Counted from the stretch's first letter, positions 1 to 5,433 are shown. The stretch: DNA of 10,454 bases from Pseudomonadota bacterium (GCA_021828575.1 JAJZEL010000235.1:1-10454), one strand, 5' to 3'. The notes: generated by a model from the letters alone, not told the origin. Program-made: numbers and translations.

Positions 1-177
1 AAGGAAGGCGTTTACCTGGTGGAATGCGATGCCCACAAGAGCATGGGCATGGTGGCCGTGATCCAGGTGGGAAGGCCCCTGAACCTGGAGGAGGCCACGA
101 AAAAAGCAGCTGAGGAATCGGCCAAGATGGTGGTGGGCAAGGATCGCTTTTCCAAGGCCCTCAGCATGGTGAAATGA
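1..177 (+). CDS. Pseudoazurin-type blue copper protein, C-terminal part (5' end outside window)
   Basis: The open frame from base 1 gives the last 58 residues of a protein ending at TGA 175-177. Residues CDAHKSMGM hold a type-1 copper site with the spacing Cys-x2-His-x4-Met, as in cupredoxins. The following MVAVIQVG strand and a roughly 30-residue Lys/Glu/Ala-rich helical tail match the C-terminal two-helix extension typical of pseudoazurin rather than amicyanin or plastocyanin. Pseudoazurins are small periplasmic electron carriers, classically donating electrons to copper nitrite reductase or nitrous oxide reductase; they can also serve other periplasmic oxidoreductases. The N-terminal half with the signal peptide and the first copper His lies outside the window. 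Downstream is a stem-loop and then tal, which has its own ribosome site. The family is well supported by the copper ligands. The redox partner cannot be deduced here. Confidence 0.82.
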   Translation, partial: KEGVYLVECDAHKSMGMVAVIQVGRPLNLEEATKKAAEESAKMVVGKDRFSKALSMVK

Positions 178-189
178 GGGTTTTGCCTT

Positions 190-223
190 CCCGGCCGTGA
201 TTGGGTTACCCACCACGGCGGGG
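190..223 (+). terminator. Stem-loop after the pseudoazurin gene, possible terminator without a T-tract
   Basis: GCCGTG (194-199) pairs with CACGGC (214-219). An inner TGGG (202-205) pairs with CCCA (209-212) around a TTA loop. Outside a single G/G mismatch, CCC 190-192 pairs with GGG 221-223. The hairpin starts 13 nt after the stop codon, which fits a transcript 3' end. No run of T follows, so it is not a canonical Rho-independent terminator. It may instead stabilise the 3' end of the mRNA. Confidence 0.45.
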
Positions 224-312
224 GAGGTGTTGGTATCAAGTTGTAAGACAGGTGTTCCCTGCCAGCGGAACGGGTTATGCTCGGCCCTGACTGATTTTCA
301 GGAGGACCGTTC

Positions 313-1275
313 ATGAGCGGCAGTCTTTTGGACCAACTAAAGTCCATGACCACCATTGTGGCTGATACCGGGGACATTGAGGCCATTCGTCACCATCGCC
401 CCGAAGATGCCACCACCAACCCTTCCCTGTTGTTGAAAGCCGTGACTCTGCCGGAGTATGCCCCGCTGATTCGCGACTCGATCACATGGGCCCGAAAACA
501 GGGTAGTGATCCGGCACAACAGATTCAGGATGCTTCCGACCGGCTGGCCGTGGATGTGGGGGTGGAGGTGCTCAAGATCATTCCGGGGCGTATCTCCACG
601 GAAGTGGATGCACGCCTTTCGTTTGACACGGCAGCCACCTTGGTTAAGGCCAGAAAACTCATCCGGCTTTACCACGAAGCAGGGATTTCGAATGAACGGG
701 TGTTGATCAAGATTGCCTCCACCTGGGAAGGCATCCGGGCGGCAGAAGTGCTGGAGCACGAAGGCATTCATTGCAACCTCACACTCATGTTCGGTTTTGC
801 GCAGGCCAGGGCGGCTGCGGAGGCAGGAGTCACCCTGATCTCGCCTTTCGTGGGACGAATCATGGACTGGTACAAGAGCCATGGGGGAGGAGCGGAGTTT
901 GCTCCGGATGACGATCCCGGAGTCCAGTCCGTGCGTCGTATCTATCGGTATTTCAAGGCGCATGGCTATCCCACCATCGTCATGGGTGCTTCCTTCAGGA
1001 ACAGCGGGGAAATCCTGGCACTGGCAGGCTGTGATCGTTTGACCATCGGACCGAATTTTCTGGAGGAACTGGCGGGCACCCAGGGTGACTTGCCCCGGGT
1101 ACTCAGCGATGAGGGTGTTTCGGAGGAAAGACCGCCTTCCATGACGGAAGCCGGGTTTCGCTGGGACATGAACGAAGATGCCATGGCAACCGACAAGCTG
1201 GCGGAAGGCATACGGGGTTTTACTGCAGATCAGATCAAGCTGGAAAAACTTCTGGCAGACGAACTCAGTAAATGA
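313..1275 (+). CDS. tal: Transaldolase (class I, TalB type)
   Basis: A 320-residue protein, close to the usual TalB length of about 317. Transaldolase moves a dihydroxyacetone unit between sedoheptulose 7-phosphate and glyceraldehyde 3-phosphate in the non-oxidative pentose phosphate pathway, in the cytoplasm. Visible signatures are DATTNPSLLLKA (residues 32-43), STEVDARLSFDT (95-106), and LIKIASTWEGIRAAEVL, in which Lys133 is the Schiff-base lysine. Also present are CNLTLMFGFAQARA (154-167) and LISPFVGRIMDWYK (175-188). Asp18, Asn36 and Glu97 fall at the catalytic positions. Phe179 corresponds to the Phe that separates TalB from fructose-6-phosphate aldolases, which have Tyr there. The ATG is preceded by CAGGAGGA at 299-306, which fixes the start. 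The 3' end overlaps the convergent small membrane-protein gene by 11 nt. No defects are seen. Confidence 0.97.
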   Translation: MSGSLLDQLKSMTTIVADTGDIEAIRHHRPEDATTNPSLLLKAVTLPEYAPLIRDSITWARKQGSDPAQQIQDASDRLAVDVGVEVLKIIPGRISTEVDARLSFDTAATLVKARKLIRLYHEAGISNERVLIKIASTWEGIRAAEVLEHEGIHCNLTLMFGFAQARAAAEAGVTLISPFVGRIMDWYKSHGGGAEFAPDDDPGVQSVRRIYRYFKAHGYPTIVMGASFRNSGEILALAGCDRLTIGPNFLEELAGTQGDLPRVLSDEGVSEERPPSMTEAGFRWDMNEDAMATDKLAEGIRGFTADQIKLEKLLADELSK

Positions 1276-1459
1276 CGGTGCCGATCGGGGCGCGCAGGAA
1301 GGACAGGTCCCTGGTGTTGATCAGCATGCTGCCGAAGAACAGGTACAGAATGCCACTCAATACCAGTGAAATGAGCAGGATGGCCCCGATCCATTTGAGA
1401 ATCGTGACCCCCGCCCCCTGATCTGCTGGCGGTTTGCGTTTTCGCGACGTGGATGACAT
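1265..1459 (-). CDS. Small single-span membrane protein, unknown function
   Basis: I do not recognise this gene. From the ATG at 1459 it encodes 64 residues: a basic, polar N-terminus (MSSTSRKRKPPADQ), one strongly hydrophobic helix at about residues 18-42 (ILKWIGAILLISLVLSGILYLF), and a short tail ending RAPIGTVIY. The charge pattern predicts the N-terminus in the cytoplasm. Upstream in-frame codons would allow a longer form to 1534, but that would run across the divergent promoter region of the DUF2721 gene, so the shorter start is preferred. No strong Shine-Dalgarno sequence precedes it (only GAACGA). It is convergent with tal and overlaps its last 11 nt. The clean transmembrane segment argues for a real gene. 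Codon evidence is limited by its size. Confidence 0.55.
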   Translation of the reverse strand: MSSTSRKRKPPADQGAGVTILKWIGAILLISLVLSGILYLFFGSMLINTRDLSFLRAPIGTVIY

Positions 1460-1483
1460 TCGTTCATTGTGCCTTATCTGCGC

Positions 1484-1489
1484 TAGACT
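1484..1489 (+). promoter_or_regulatory. Weak sigma-70-like -10 element (TAGACT) ahead of the DUF2721 gene
   Basis: TAGACT matches four of six bases of TATAAT and lies 38 nt upstream of the likely ATG at 1528. No -35 hexamer at good spacing is convincing. Between it and the ribosome site lie overlapping dyads, AACTT-GGG-AAGTT (1495-1507) and GGGAA-G-TTCCC (1500-1510), which could be a repressor site or chance. Confidence 0.3.
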
Positions 1490-1527
1490 GGCGAAACTTG
1501 GGAAGTTCCCGCAGATGAGGGGTGTTG

Positions 1528-1959
1528 ATGGCAACGGGTCATGCCGAAGTGATTGTGGTTGCTCATGTGATCCAGCAGGCGGTGGCGCCTGTTTTTCTGT
1601 TGACCGGGATAGGCGCCTTTCTGAGTGTGCTCACCAGTCGTCTTGGGCGGGTCATTGATCGTTTTCGCATTCTGGACGGTATTTCCGCAGACTTTCGTTC
1701 TGCAGGGCAGACCAGGGAAATGGGCGTGTTGCACAGTCGTTCCCGCTGGATCCACCTGTCCATTACCTTGTGTACCCTGTGTGCCTTGCTCGTGTGTATC
1801 GTGATTGCCGCGTTGTTCATTGGTTCAGAACTGGGGCGGGATCCTTCGGGCACCATCGCTGTTCTTTTCATTGGGGCCATGTTCATGCTGATCACGGGGT
1901 TGCTGTGTTTTTTGCGTGAAATTGCCCTGGCCACGGGCACCATCAGTATGGATGACTGA
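1528..1959 (+). CDS. DUF2721 family membrane protein
   Basis: A 143-residue protein. After a short N-terminus comes the family pattern VIQQAVAPVFLLTGIGAFL, then LTSRLGRVIDRFRIL, which matches the DUF2721 (PF10884) N-terminal region. Three hydrophobic segments are visible at about residues 17-36, 76-98 and 108-128. A basic, amphipathic cytoplasmic stretch between the first two includes the conserved SRLxRVxDR block. It is an inner-membrane protein with no known function. An in-frame GTG at 1522 exists, but GAGG at 1517-1520 sits 7 nt before the ATG at 1528, so the ATG is chosen. The FAH-family gene starts 11 nt after its stop (ATG 1971), so the two are probably co-transcribed. Its stop codon nearly touches the alternative GTG start of that gene. 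Confidence 0.85.
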   Translation: MATGHAEVIVVAHVIQQAVAPVFLLTGIGAFLSVLTSRLGRVIDRFRILDGISADFRSAGQTREMGVLHSRSRWIHLSITLCTLCALLVCIVIAALFIGSELGRDPSGTIAVLFIGAMFMLITGLLCFLREIALATGTISMDD

Positions 1960-1970
1960 AAGTGCAAGCC

Positions 1971-2897
1971 ATGCCGCGTGGTCTGGTGTTGCTGATGATG
2001 GTGAACCAGGATGGGACCGAGACCATGGGCGTCAGACTGGCTCGCGGTATCCTGGATGTGGCCAGGGCATCAGCCCGGCTGTCTCTGCCCTCCCCTCTGT
2101 CGTTGGACGAATTGTTGATGAAAGGTCATGTTGCAGACCTTCATCACCTCGTGTCCATGGCTTTGCGCGAAGGAGAGACTTCCTTTTTTCTGGAAGAGTC
2201 GGGCATTACTCATGGGCGGTTGTTTGCCTGCCCAGGCAAGATCATCTGCGTGGGCCTGAACTACAGACGCCATGCCCGGGAGCTGGGGCTCGACCCGCCA
2301 CGGGTTCCCCCCCTGTTCAACAAGTACAACAATGCCCTGGCTCCCCACCAGGGAACGGTCAGGCTGCCCCGGTCGGACCTGTCCATAAAAGTGGATTACG
2401 AAACCGAGTTGCTCGTGGTCATGGGTCGGACCGCCCGAAACGTCAGAGAAGAAGAAGCATTGAATCATGTGGCTGGTTACTGCACAGCCCATGACCTGTC
2501 GGCACGGGACTTGCAGCTGGAGTTGCCTGGTGGTCAATGGATGATTGGCAAAACCCTGGACGGATTTGCGCCCGTGGGGCCCTATTTTGTGTCAGCGGAT
2601 CTGGTACCTGATCCCAACCACCTGCAAATCGAAACCCGTGTGAATGGCGAAATCCGCCAATCTTCGAACACGCAGGATTTCATTTTCAGCGTCCAGCAAA
2701 TCATTGCCTATATCTCTAGGCACTGGACTCTGGAGCCGGGCGACCTCATTTTTACCGGAACCCCGGAAGGCGTCATTCAAGGTTACCCAAAGGATCATCA
2801 GGTCTGGCTGAAACCCGGAGACGAGGTGATGAGTCTTGTGGAAGGACTTGGGGAGCTCCGGTTCAGACTGGTCGCAGGGGAAGACAGCGGGGCATGA
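1971..2897 (+). CDS. Fumarylacetoacetate hydrolase (FAH) family protein
   Basis: A 308-residue protein from ATG 1971; an in-frame GTG at 1962 would add three residues. The FAH fold is shown by VGLNYRRHARELG, with the conserved His101 and Glu104 (positions approximate). The metal site is DYETELLVVMG (Glu144, Glu146) plus HDLSARDLQ (Asp175). GQWMIGKTLDGFAPVGPY follows (Lys194), then the hallmark IFTGTPEGV (about 260-268). Family members are Mg2+-dependent enzymes that cleave or decarboxylate beta-keto or acylpyruvate compounds: fumarylacetoacetase, HpaG-type isomerase/decarboxylase, acylpyruvase or oxaloacetate decarboxylase. The substrate cannot be assigned, since no aromatic-degradation genes are nearby. 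The 80-residue N-terminal part matches the usual non-catalytic N-domain. It probably shares a transcript with the DUF2721 gene. A strong but apparently ownerless ribosome binding site follows its stop. Confidence 0.9.
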   Translation: MPRGLVLLMMVNQDGTETMGVRLARGILDVARASARLSLPSPLSLDELLMKGHVADLHHLVSMALREGETSFFLEESGITHGRLFACPGKIICVGLNYRRHARELGLDPPRVPPLFNKYNNALAPHQGTVRLPRSDLSIKVDYETELLVVMGRTARNVREEEALNHVAGYCTAHDLSARDLQLELPGGQWMIGKTLDGFAPVGPYFVSADLVPDPNHLQIETRVNGEIRQSSNTQDFIFSVQQIIAYISRHWTLEPGDLIFTGTPEGVIQGYPKDHQVWLKPGDEVMSLVEGLGELRFRLVAGEDSGA

Positions 2898-2904
2898 CGG
2901 GATC

Positions 2905-2910
2905 AGGAGG
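2905..2910 (+). promoter_or_regulatory. Perfect Shine-Dalgarno AGGAGG with no large gene behind it
   Basis: AGGAGG lies 7 nt after the FAH-family stop codon and 6 nt before an ATG at 2917, which is ideal spacing. The surrounding GATCAGGAGGT is identical over 11 nt to the ribosome site of tpx on the other strand. The reading frame it serves ends after 33 codons inside the antisense of mlaC. Confidence 0.6.
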
Positions 2911-2916
2911 TTAACC

Positions 2917-3018
2917 ATGCAGCCCCACGTCCAGGGTCAAGGCAAGTCATTTTCACGGTTTTTTTCTGCCAAGGTTTTCATGAGATGGTTGATCCCGCCG
3001 ATCTCCGCTTCCACGTAA
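2917..3018 (+). CDS. Possible 33-residue small ORF behind a strong ribosome site (or a gene remnant)
   Basis: The frame ATG 2917 to TAA 3016-3018 encodes 33 residues beginning MQPHVQGQGK and ending PPISAST. Its only support is the optimal AGGAGG and spacing, and its place 19 nt after the FAH-family stop, as expected for the next gene of that transcript. From 2937 onward it is antisense to the coding region of mlaC, so its composition there is dictated by mlaC. It has no recognisable domain. It could be a genuine small protein. Alternatively it is the 5' stump of a gene whose remainder was replaced when the mlaC block arrived, or chance. Confidence 0.25.
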   Translation: MQPHVQGQGKSFSRFFSAKVFMRWLIPPISAST

Positions 3019-3593
3019 AAATTCAGGCGATAAGTCTCCATCAGGCTGATATCGTCAATCCGGACATCCCGAATTTTCCAGCCATGAGGCGTTTCCCACA
3101 AAAAAAAGACCATTTTGAAGGTGCTGCCATCAGTGGCAACCACTAGGGTATCAACTTCTGCTTCATGGTCCGAAACCCTGGCTGGAGACGGATAGGTTAC
3201 GCGCTCACCCGAATAGTGGGAAAGTGCACGGGCGATGGTGTGGATGAGCAGTGTGCGGTATTCATTCGTCAGGGCTTGGCGTTGTTCCGTGGTGGCCTGC
3301 GGCCAGTACTTGCCTGCCGTCAGCCGGGTCATTTCCCGAAAATCGAATTGCGGGGCCACGAAATTCTCCACCAGGTTCAGCATGCGTTTGCGGTTTTTCG
3401 TGAGCGTGATGTCCGATTCCAGCGCCGAAAGCACGGTGCTGACCATGGTTTTTATTCCCGAATCCGGTGACGGCGAAATCGGGTCATTGCCGTGAGCTGC
3501 AACAATGGAAAAAACGAGTCCTGCCAGAAGAAGCAGAAAATGACCTCTCTCCAGGAGCCTTGCAATGGCTTTCTGAAAGCCGAGTGCACTCAT
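2937..3593 (-). CDS. mlaC: MlaC/Ttg2D family periplasmic phospholipid carrier
   Basis: A 218-residue protein from ATG 3593. It has a basic N-terminus and a hydrophobic segment (HFLLLLAGLVFSIVAAHG), a Sec signal peptide probably cut after AHG. The mature part carries the MlaC/toluene-tolerance (PF05494) pattern: FVAPQFDFREMTRL, then KYWPQATTEQRQALTNEYRTLL, SHYSGERV, and HGWKIRDVRIDDISLMETYR near the end. MlaC ferries phospholipids across the periplasm between the MlaA lipoprotein and the MlaFEDB ABC complex to keep outer-membrane lipid asymmetry. No mlaD, E, F, B or mlaA lies nearby, so it acts in trans or is an MlaC-like relative such as the HpnM group. The start is chosen because GGAG (complement of 3604-3607) lies 10 nt upstream; an in-frame ATG at 3635 has no ribosome site. 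Runs of eight T (3107-3100) and seven A (2965-2959) on the coding strand are possible slippage points. Confidence 0.88.
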   Translation of the reverse strand: MSALGFQKAIARLLERGHFLLLLAGLVFSIVAAHGNDPISPSPDSGIKTMVSTVLSALESDITLTKNRKRMLNLVENFVAPQFDFREMTRLTAGKYWPQATTEQRQALTNEYRTLLIHTIARALSHYSGERVTYPSPARVSDHEAEVDTLVVATDGSTFKMVFFLWETPHGWKIRDVRIDDISLMETYRLNFYVEAEIGGINHLMKTLAEKNRENDLP

Positions 3594-3634
3594 TTTTGTT
3601 GTTCTCCGCCACGCCTCGAGAAGAGGGATTTTCA

Positions 3635-3653
3635 TTACCAAGTAAAATGGTAA
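3635..3653. repeat. Inverted repeat TTACCA-N7-TGGTAA upstream of mlaC
   Basis: A perfect 6-bp dyad with a 7-nt spacer begins 42 nt upstream of the chosen mlaC start. The position suits an operator or an mRNA leader hairpin. The short arms mean chance cannot be excluded. Confidence 0.3.
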
Positions 3654-3694
3654 GTCAATCCTTTCCGATAGAGGGAAGAGGCTCGCCTTCCTTG

Positions 3695-3707
3695 GCGCTT
3701 AAAGCGC
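3695..3707. repeat. 13-nt palindrome GCGCTT-A-AAGCGC in the AT-rich spacer
   Basis: A perfect 6+1+6 palindrome about 100 nt upstream of the mlaC start, GC-rich against an AT-rich background. It may be a protein-binding site for mlaC control. No known operator is recognised. Confidence 0.3.
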
Positions 3708-3930
3708 TCGAAAACTTGTCTTGTAAGTAATGATTTTATGTAATCAATGATTGGATTAAAGATACTTGTACAACTTTATCTCGTTGTTTTTGTTTTAAAA
3801 ATATCCCGTTTATCGAAAAAAGATATAGTAATATCAGGCAAAGCATTATTCGTCGGCCTTGCCCGCATCGTGTAATAGACCTACAAAAACGGCCAAAGCA
3901 TGTGCGGGGAATTATAACCTTTTGATTTTT

Positions 3931-4007
3931 TGGCGCGCCCGACAGGAGTCGAACCTGTGACCTTTGGCTTCGGAAACCAACACTCTATCCAACTGAGCTA
4001 CGGGCGC
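3931..4007 (-). tRNA. tRNA-Arg (anticodon CCG)
   Basis: A 77-nt gene that folds as a complete cloverleaf. The acceptor stem is GCGCCCG with CGGGCGC. The D stem is GCTC/GAGT with one G-U pair, and the D loop is AGTTGGATA. The anticodon stem TTGGT/GCCAA (one U-G pair) encloses the loop TTCCGAA, giving anticodon CCG (complement of 3971-3973). The T arm is ACAGG-TTCGACT-CCTGT, followed by discriminator G and an encoded CCA (3931-3933). It reads CGG arginine codons. It is a single gene with its own promoter upstream and the AT-rich spacer downstream. No duplicate of its 3' end was seen in the window, so there is no evidence of an integrated element using it as an attachment site. Confidence 0.97.
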
Positions 4008-4033
4008 ATGGGAGAAAACAGCCTCAACTGTTC

Positions 4034-4063
4034 ATTATAACGCTCATTGAAAGAACCTGTTTC
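4034..4063 (-). promoter_or_regulatory. Sigma-70 promoter for tRNA-Arg
   Basis: On the minus strand a perfect TATAAT (complement of 4034-4039) sits 26 nt upstream of the tRNA 5' end. A partial -35, GAAACA (complement of 4058-4063), lies 18 nt further upstream. The predicted start of transcription is near 4027, leaving a short 5' leader for RNase P removal. Confidence 0.6.
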
Positions 4064-4086
4064 ATCGTTTTTCATTGCTGGCTGCG

Positions 4087-4092
4087 TATAAT
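4087..4092 (+). promoter_or_regulatory. -10 element TATAAT of the cytochrome c5-apaH promoter
   Basis: A perfect TATAAT lies 34 nt before the GTG start of the cytochrome gene, giving a predicted leader of about 28 nt. No good -35 hexamer is present at 16-18 nt; TTCATC at 4061-4066 is 20 nt away. An activator or an upstream TG element may compensate. It is divergent from the tRNA promoter within the same 119-nt spacer. Confidence 0.5.
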
Positions 4093-4126
4093 CGGGCGGT
4101 GAGCGGGTATTCGCAGAGAGGTTGAT

Positions 4127-4573
4127 GTGGCTGAAAAAGGAAAGCCTTCCGGGACGATCAGGATCGTGCTGATTTTCGTGGTGGCGGCGATCGTGCTGGT
4201 CATCTGGCGCCCGTTCCCGTCTCCCGCTTTCAATCAGGGGACGGTGCAGGAGCAGAACGAACGCATCAAGCCCCTTGCGCAGGTTTCCGTACAGGAAGCA
4301 GTGCCGGTGGCGGCTGTTGCTGAAGCGGGTAACGCGTTGGGAGACACCACGTTTCACTCCATTTGCGCCGGATGTCACGCCTCAGGTGCCTTGGGCGCGC
4401 CCAAGTATGGCAGCAAGGCGGACTGGGCGCCCCGTATTGCCAAAGGCATGGACGCTCTTTACCTCAGTGCCCTGAATGGAAAAAACCTCATGCCGGCCAA
4501 AGGGGGTAACCCGGCCTTGTCGGACGACGCCGTCAAGGCAGCGGTGGATTACATGGTGGCTGCGGTCCGATGA
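4127..4573 (+). CDS. Membrane-anchored cytochrome c5 family protein (monohaem class I c-type cytochrome)
   Basis: A 148-residue protein. A single hydrophobic helix at residues 11-27 (IRIVLIFVVAAIVLVIW) after a basic N-terminus acts as an uncleaved membrane anchor. It is followed by an Ala/Val/Gln-rich linker to about residue 66, then a periplasmic haem domain. Haem binding is by CAGCH (Cys80, Cys83, His84), with Met122 in NLMPAKGG as the sixth ligand. GAPKYGSKADWAPRIAKGMDALYLSALNGKN is the cytochrome c5 signature. It probably carries electrons between membrane respiratory complexes and periplasmic oxidases or reductases. The start is GTG, served by AGAGAGG at 4115-4121; an ATG two bases upstream (4125) is out of frame. 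apaH follows 11 nt after the stop. Confidence 0.93.
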   Translation: MAEKGKPSGTIRIVLIFVVAAIVLVIWRPFPSPAFNQGTVQEQNERIKPLAQVSVQEAVPVAAVAEAGNALGDTTFHSICAGCHASGALGAPKYGSKADWAPRIAKGMDALYLSALNGKNLMPAKGGNPALSDDAVKAAVDYMVAAVR

Positions 4574-4584
4574 GGTGATGTCCA

Positions 4585-5433
4585 TTGAGCATCTACGCCA
4601 TTGGAGATGTGCAGGGCTGCTTCTCCGCCTTGATCGCCCTGTTGGAGCGTTGTGGCTTTGATGCCGACAGGGATCGGTTGTGGTTTGTTGGTGATCTGGT
4701 CAATCGGGGCCCCGGTTCACTGGAGACTCTCCGTTTTGTAAAAGCCCTGGGGGACCGGGCCACCACGGTACTGGGGAATCATGACCTGCACCTGCTGTGC
4801 GTGGCGGAAGGTTTCGCACGCCATCATGCGGGCGATACCCTTGAGCCCGTGTTGCAGGCCCCTGACCGGGATGAGCTTTTGCATTGGTTGAGACATCGCC
4901 CCCTGCTGCATCACGAAGCGGGTCATGTGCTCGTGCACGCGGGTCTTTTGCCGCAATGGACGGTGGAAGAAAGCGCAAATCTTGCCCGAGAGGTGGAGCA
5001 TGTCCTGCAAGGAGAGCGCTACCGGGACTTTCTCCGGGTCATGTACGGCAACGAGCCGCGTCAATGGGTTTCCGGACTGGAAGGCATGGACCGGTTGCGC
5101 ATCATACTCAATGCATTCACCCGGCTTCGCCTTTGTACTGCCGACGGAATCATGGAGTTTTCCCACAAGGGCGAACCTCGTCACTTGCCGGAAGGTTACA
5201 TGCCCTGGTATGAAGTTCCCGGGCGCAGGTCGCTGGAAGACACCATCGTTTGTGGTCACTGGTCAGCCCTGGGGCTGCATCTGGATGCCAAGGTGCTGGC
5301 TCTGGATACGGGCTGTCTGTGGGGTGGGGAACTGACAGCGGTCAGGCTGGAGGACCGAGCCCTGTTTCAGGTACCCTGTCCTGCCTGCGCGCGCTACGTC
5401 ACGGAGACGGGGTCTGGAGCAGTTGCCAGGTGA
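4585..5433 (+). CDS. apaH: Symmetrical diadenosine tetraphosphate hydrolase (ApaH)
   Basis: A 282-residue metallophosphatase that splits Ap4A into two ADP. It thereby limits alarmone levels, and in some bacteria removes Np4N caps from RNA. The motifs are in order: YAIGDVQGC (residues 4-12), FVGDLVNRGPGSLETLRF (35-52), VLGNHDLHLL (62-71), LVHAGLLPQW (116-125) and CGHWSALGL near 240. These match ApaH throughout and the length is normal. Translation must begin at TTG 4585, because the frame opens directly into SIYAIGDVQG. GAGG at 4572-4575 lies 9 nt upstream, and a nearer ATG at 4578 is out of frame. It is likely translated together with the cytochrome gene. The last 35 nt overlap the convergent plsC-type gene, and no terminator is visible between them. 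Confidence 0.96.
   Translation: MSIYAIGDVQGCFSALIALLERCGFDADRDRLWFVGDLVNRGPGSLETLRFVKALGDRATTVLGNHDLHLLCVAEGFARHHAGDTLEPVLQAPDRDELLHWLRHRPLLHHEAGHVLVHAGLLPQWTVEESANLAREVEHVLQGERYRDFLRVMYGNEPRQWVSGLEGMDRLRIILNAFTRLRLCTADGIMEFSHKGEPRHLPEGYMPWYEVPGRRSLEDTIVCGHWSALGLHLDAKVLALDTGCLWGGELTAVRLEDRALFQVPCPACARYVTETGSGAVAR

Larger units (their letters stand above)
3594..3930. other. AT-rich intergenic region between mlaC and tRNA-Arg, no gene seen
   Basis: This 337-nt stretch is visibly richer in A and T than the flanking genes, especially 3711-3860, and holds no convincing ORF on either strand. It should contain the mlaC promoter. A loose minus-strand candidate is TTGATT with TACAAG at 16-nt spacing near 3720-3750, but it is not strong. 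Two short dyads are present, TTACCA-N7-TGGTAA (3635-3653) and GCGCTT-A-AAGCGC (3695-3707). The 8-nt sequence CAAAGCAT occurs at 3839-3846 and 3894-3901. An untranslated leader, regulator binding sites or a small RNA are all possible, and the sequence does not decide between them. Confidence 0.5.

Noticed and set aside
255..281. TTCCCT/TATGCT as the tal promoter
   Set aside because: Spacing is 15 nt and the -35 match is poor. It is not better than expected by chance, although some promoter may lie between 224 and 300.
337..963. 208-codon minus-strand frame within tal
   Set aside because: Antisense to a clear transaldolase, with no supporting motif.
3862..3908. Inverted repeat CCCGCA...TGCGGG as a structured RNA or tRNA terminator
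   Set aside because: Only 6 bp enclose a 35-nt loop with no further pairing, and there is no T-run in the right place.
3911..3916. Perfect TATAAT on the minus strand just below the tRNA 3' end, as an mlaC promoter
   Set aside because: At 16-18 nt upstream the bases are the GC-rich tRNA end with no -35 likeness, and the mlaC start is over 300 nt away. It is likely a chance match in AT-rich DNA.
3931..4007. tRNA-Arg as an attachment site for an integrated element
   Set aside because: No second copy of the tRNA 3' end, integrase or mobile gene appears in the window.
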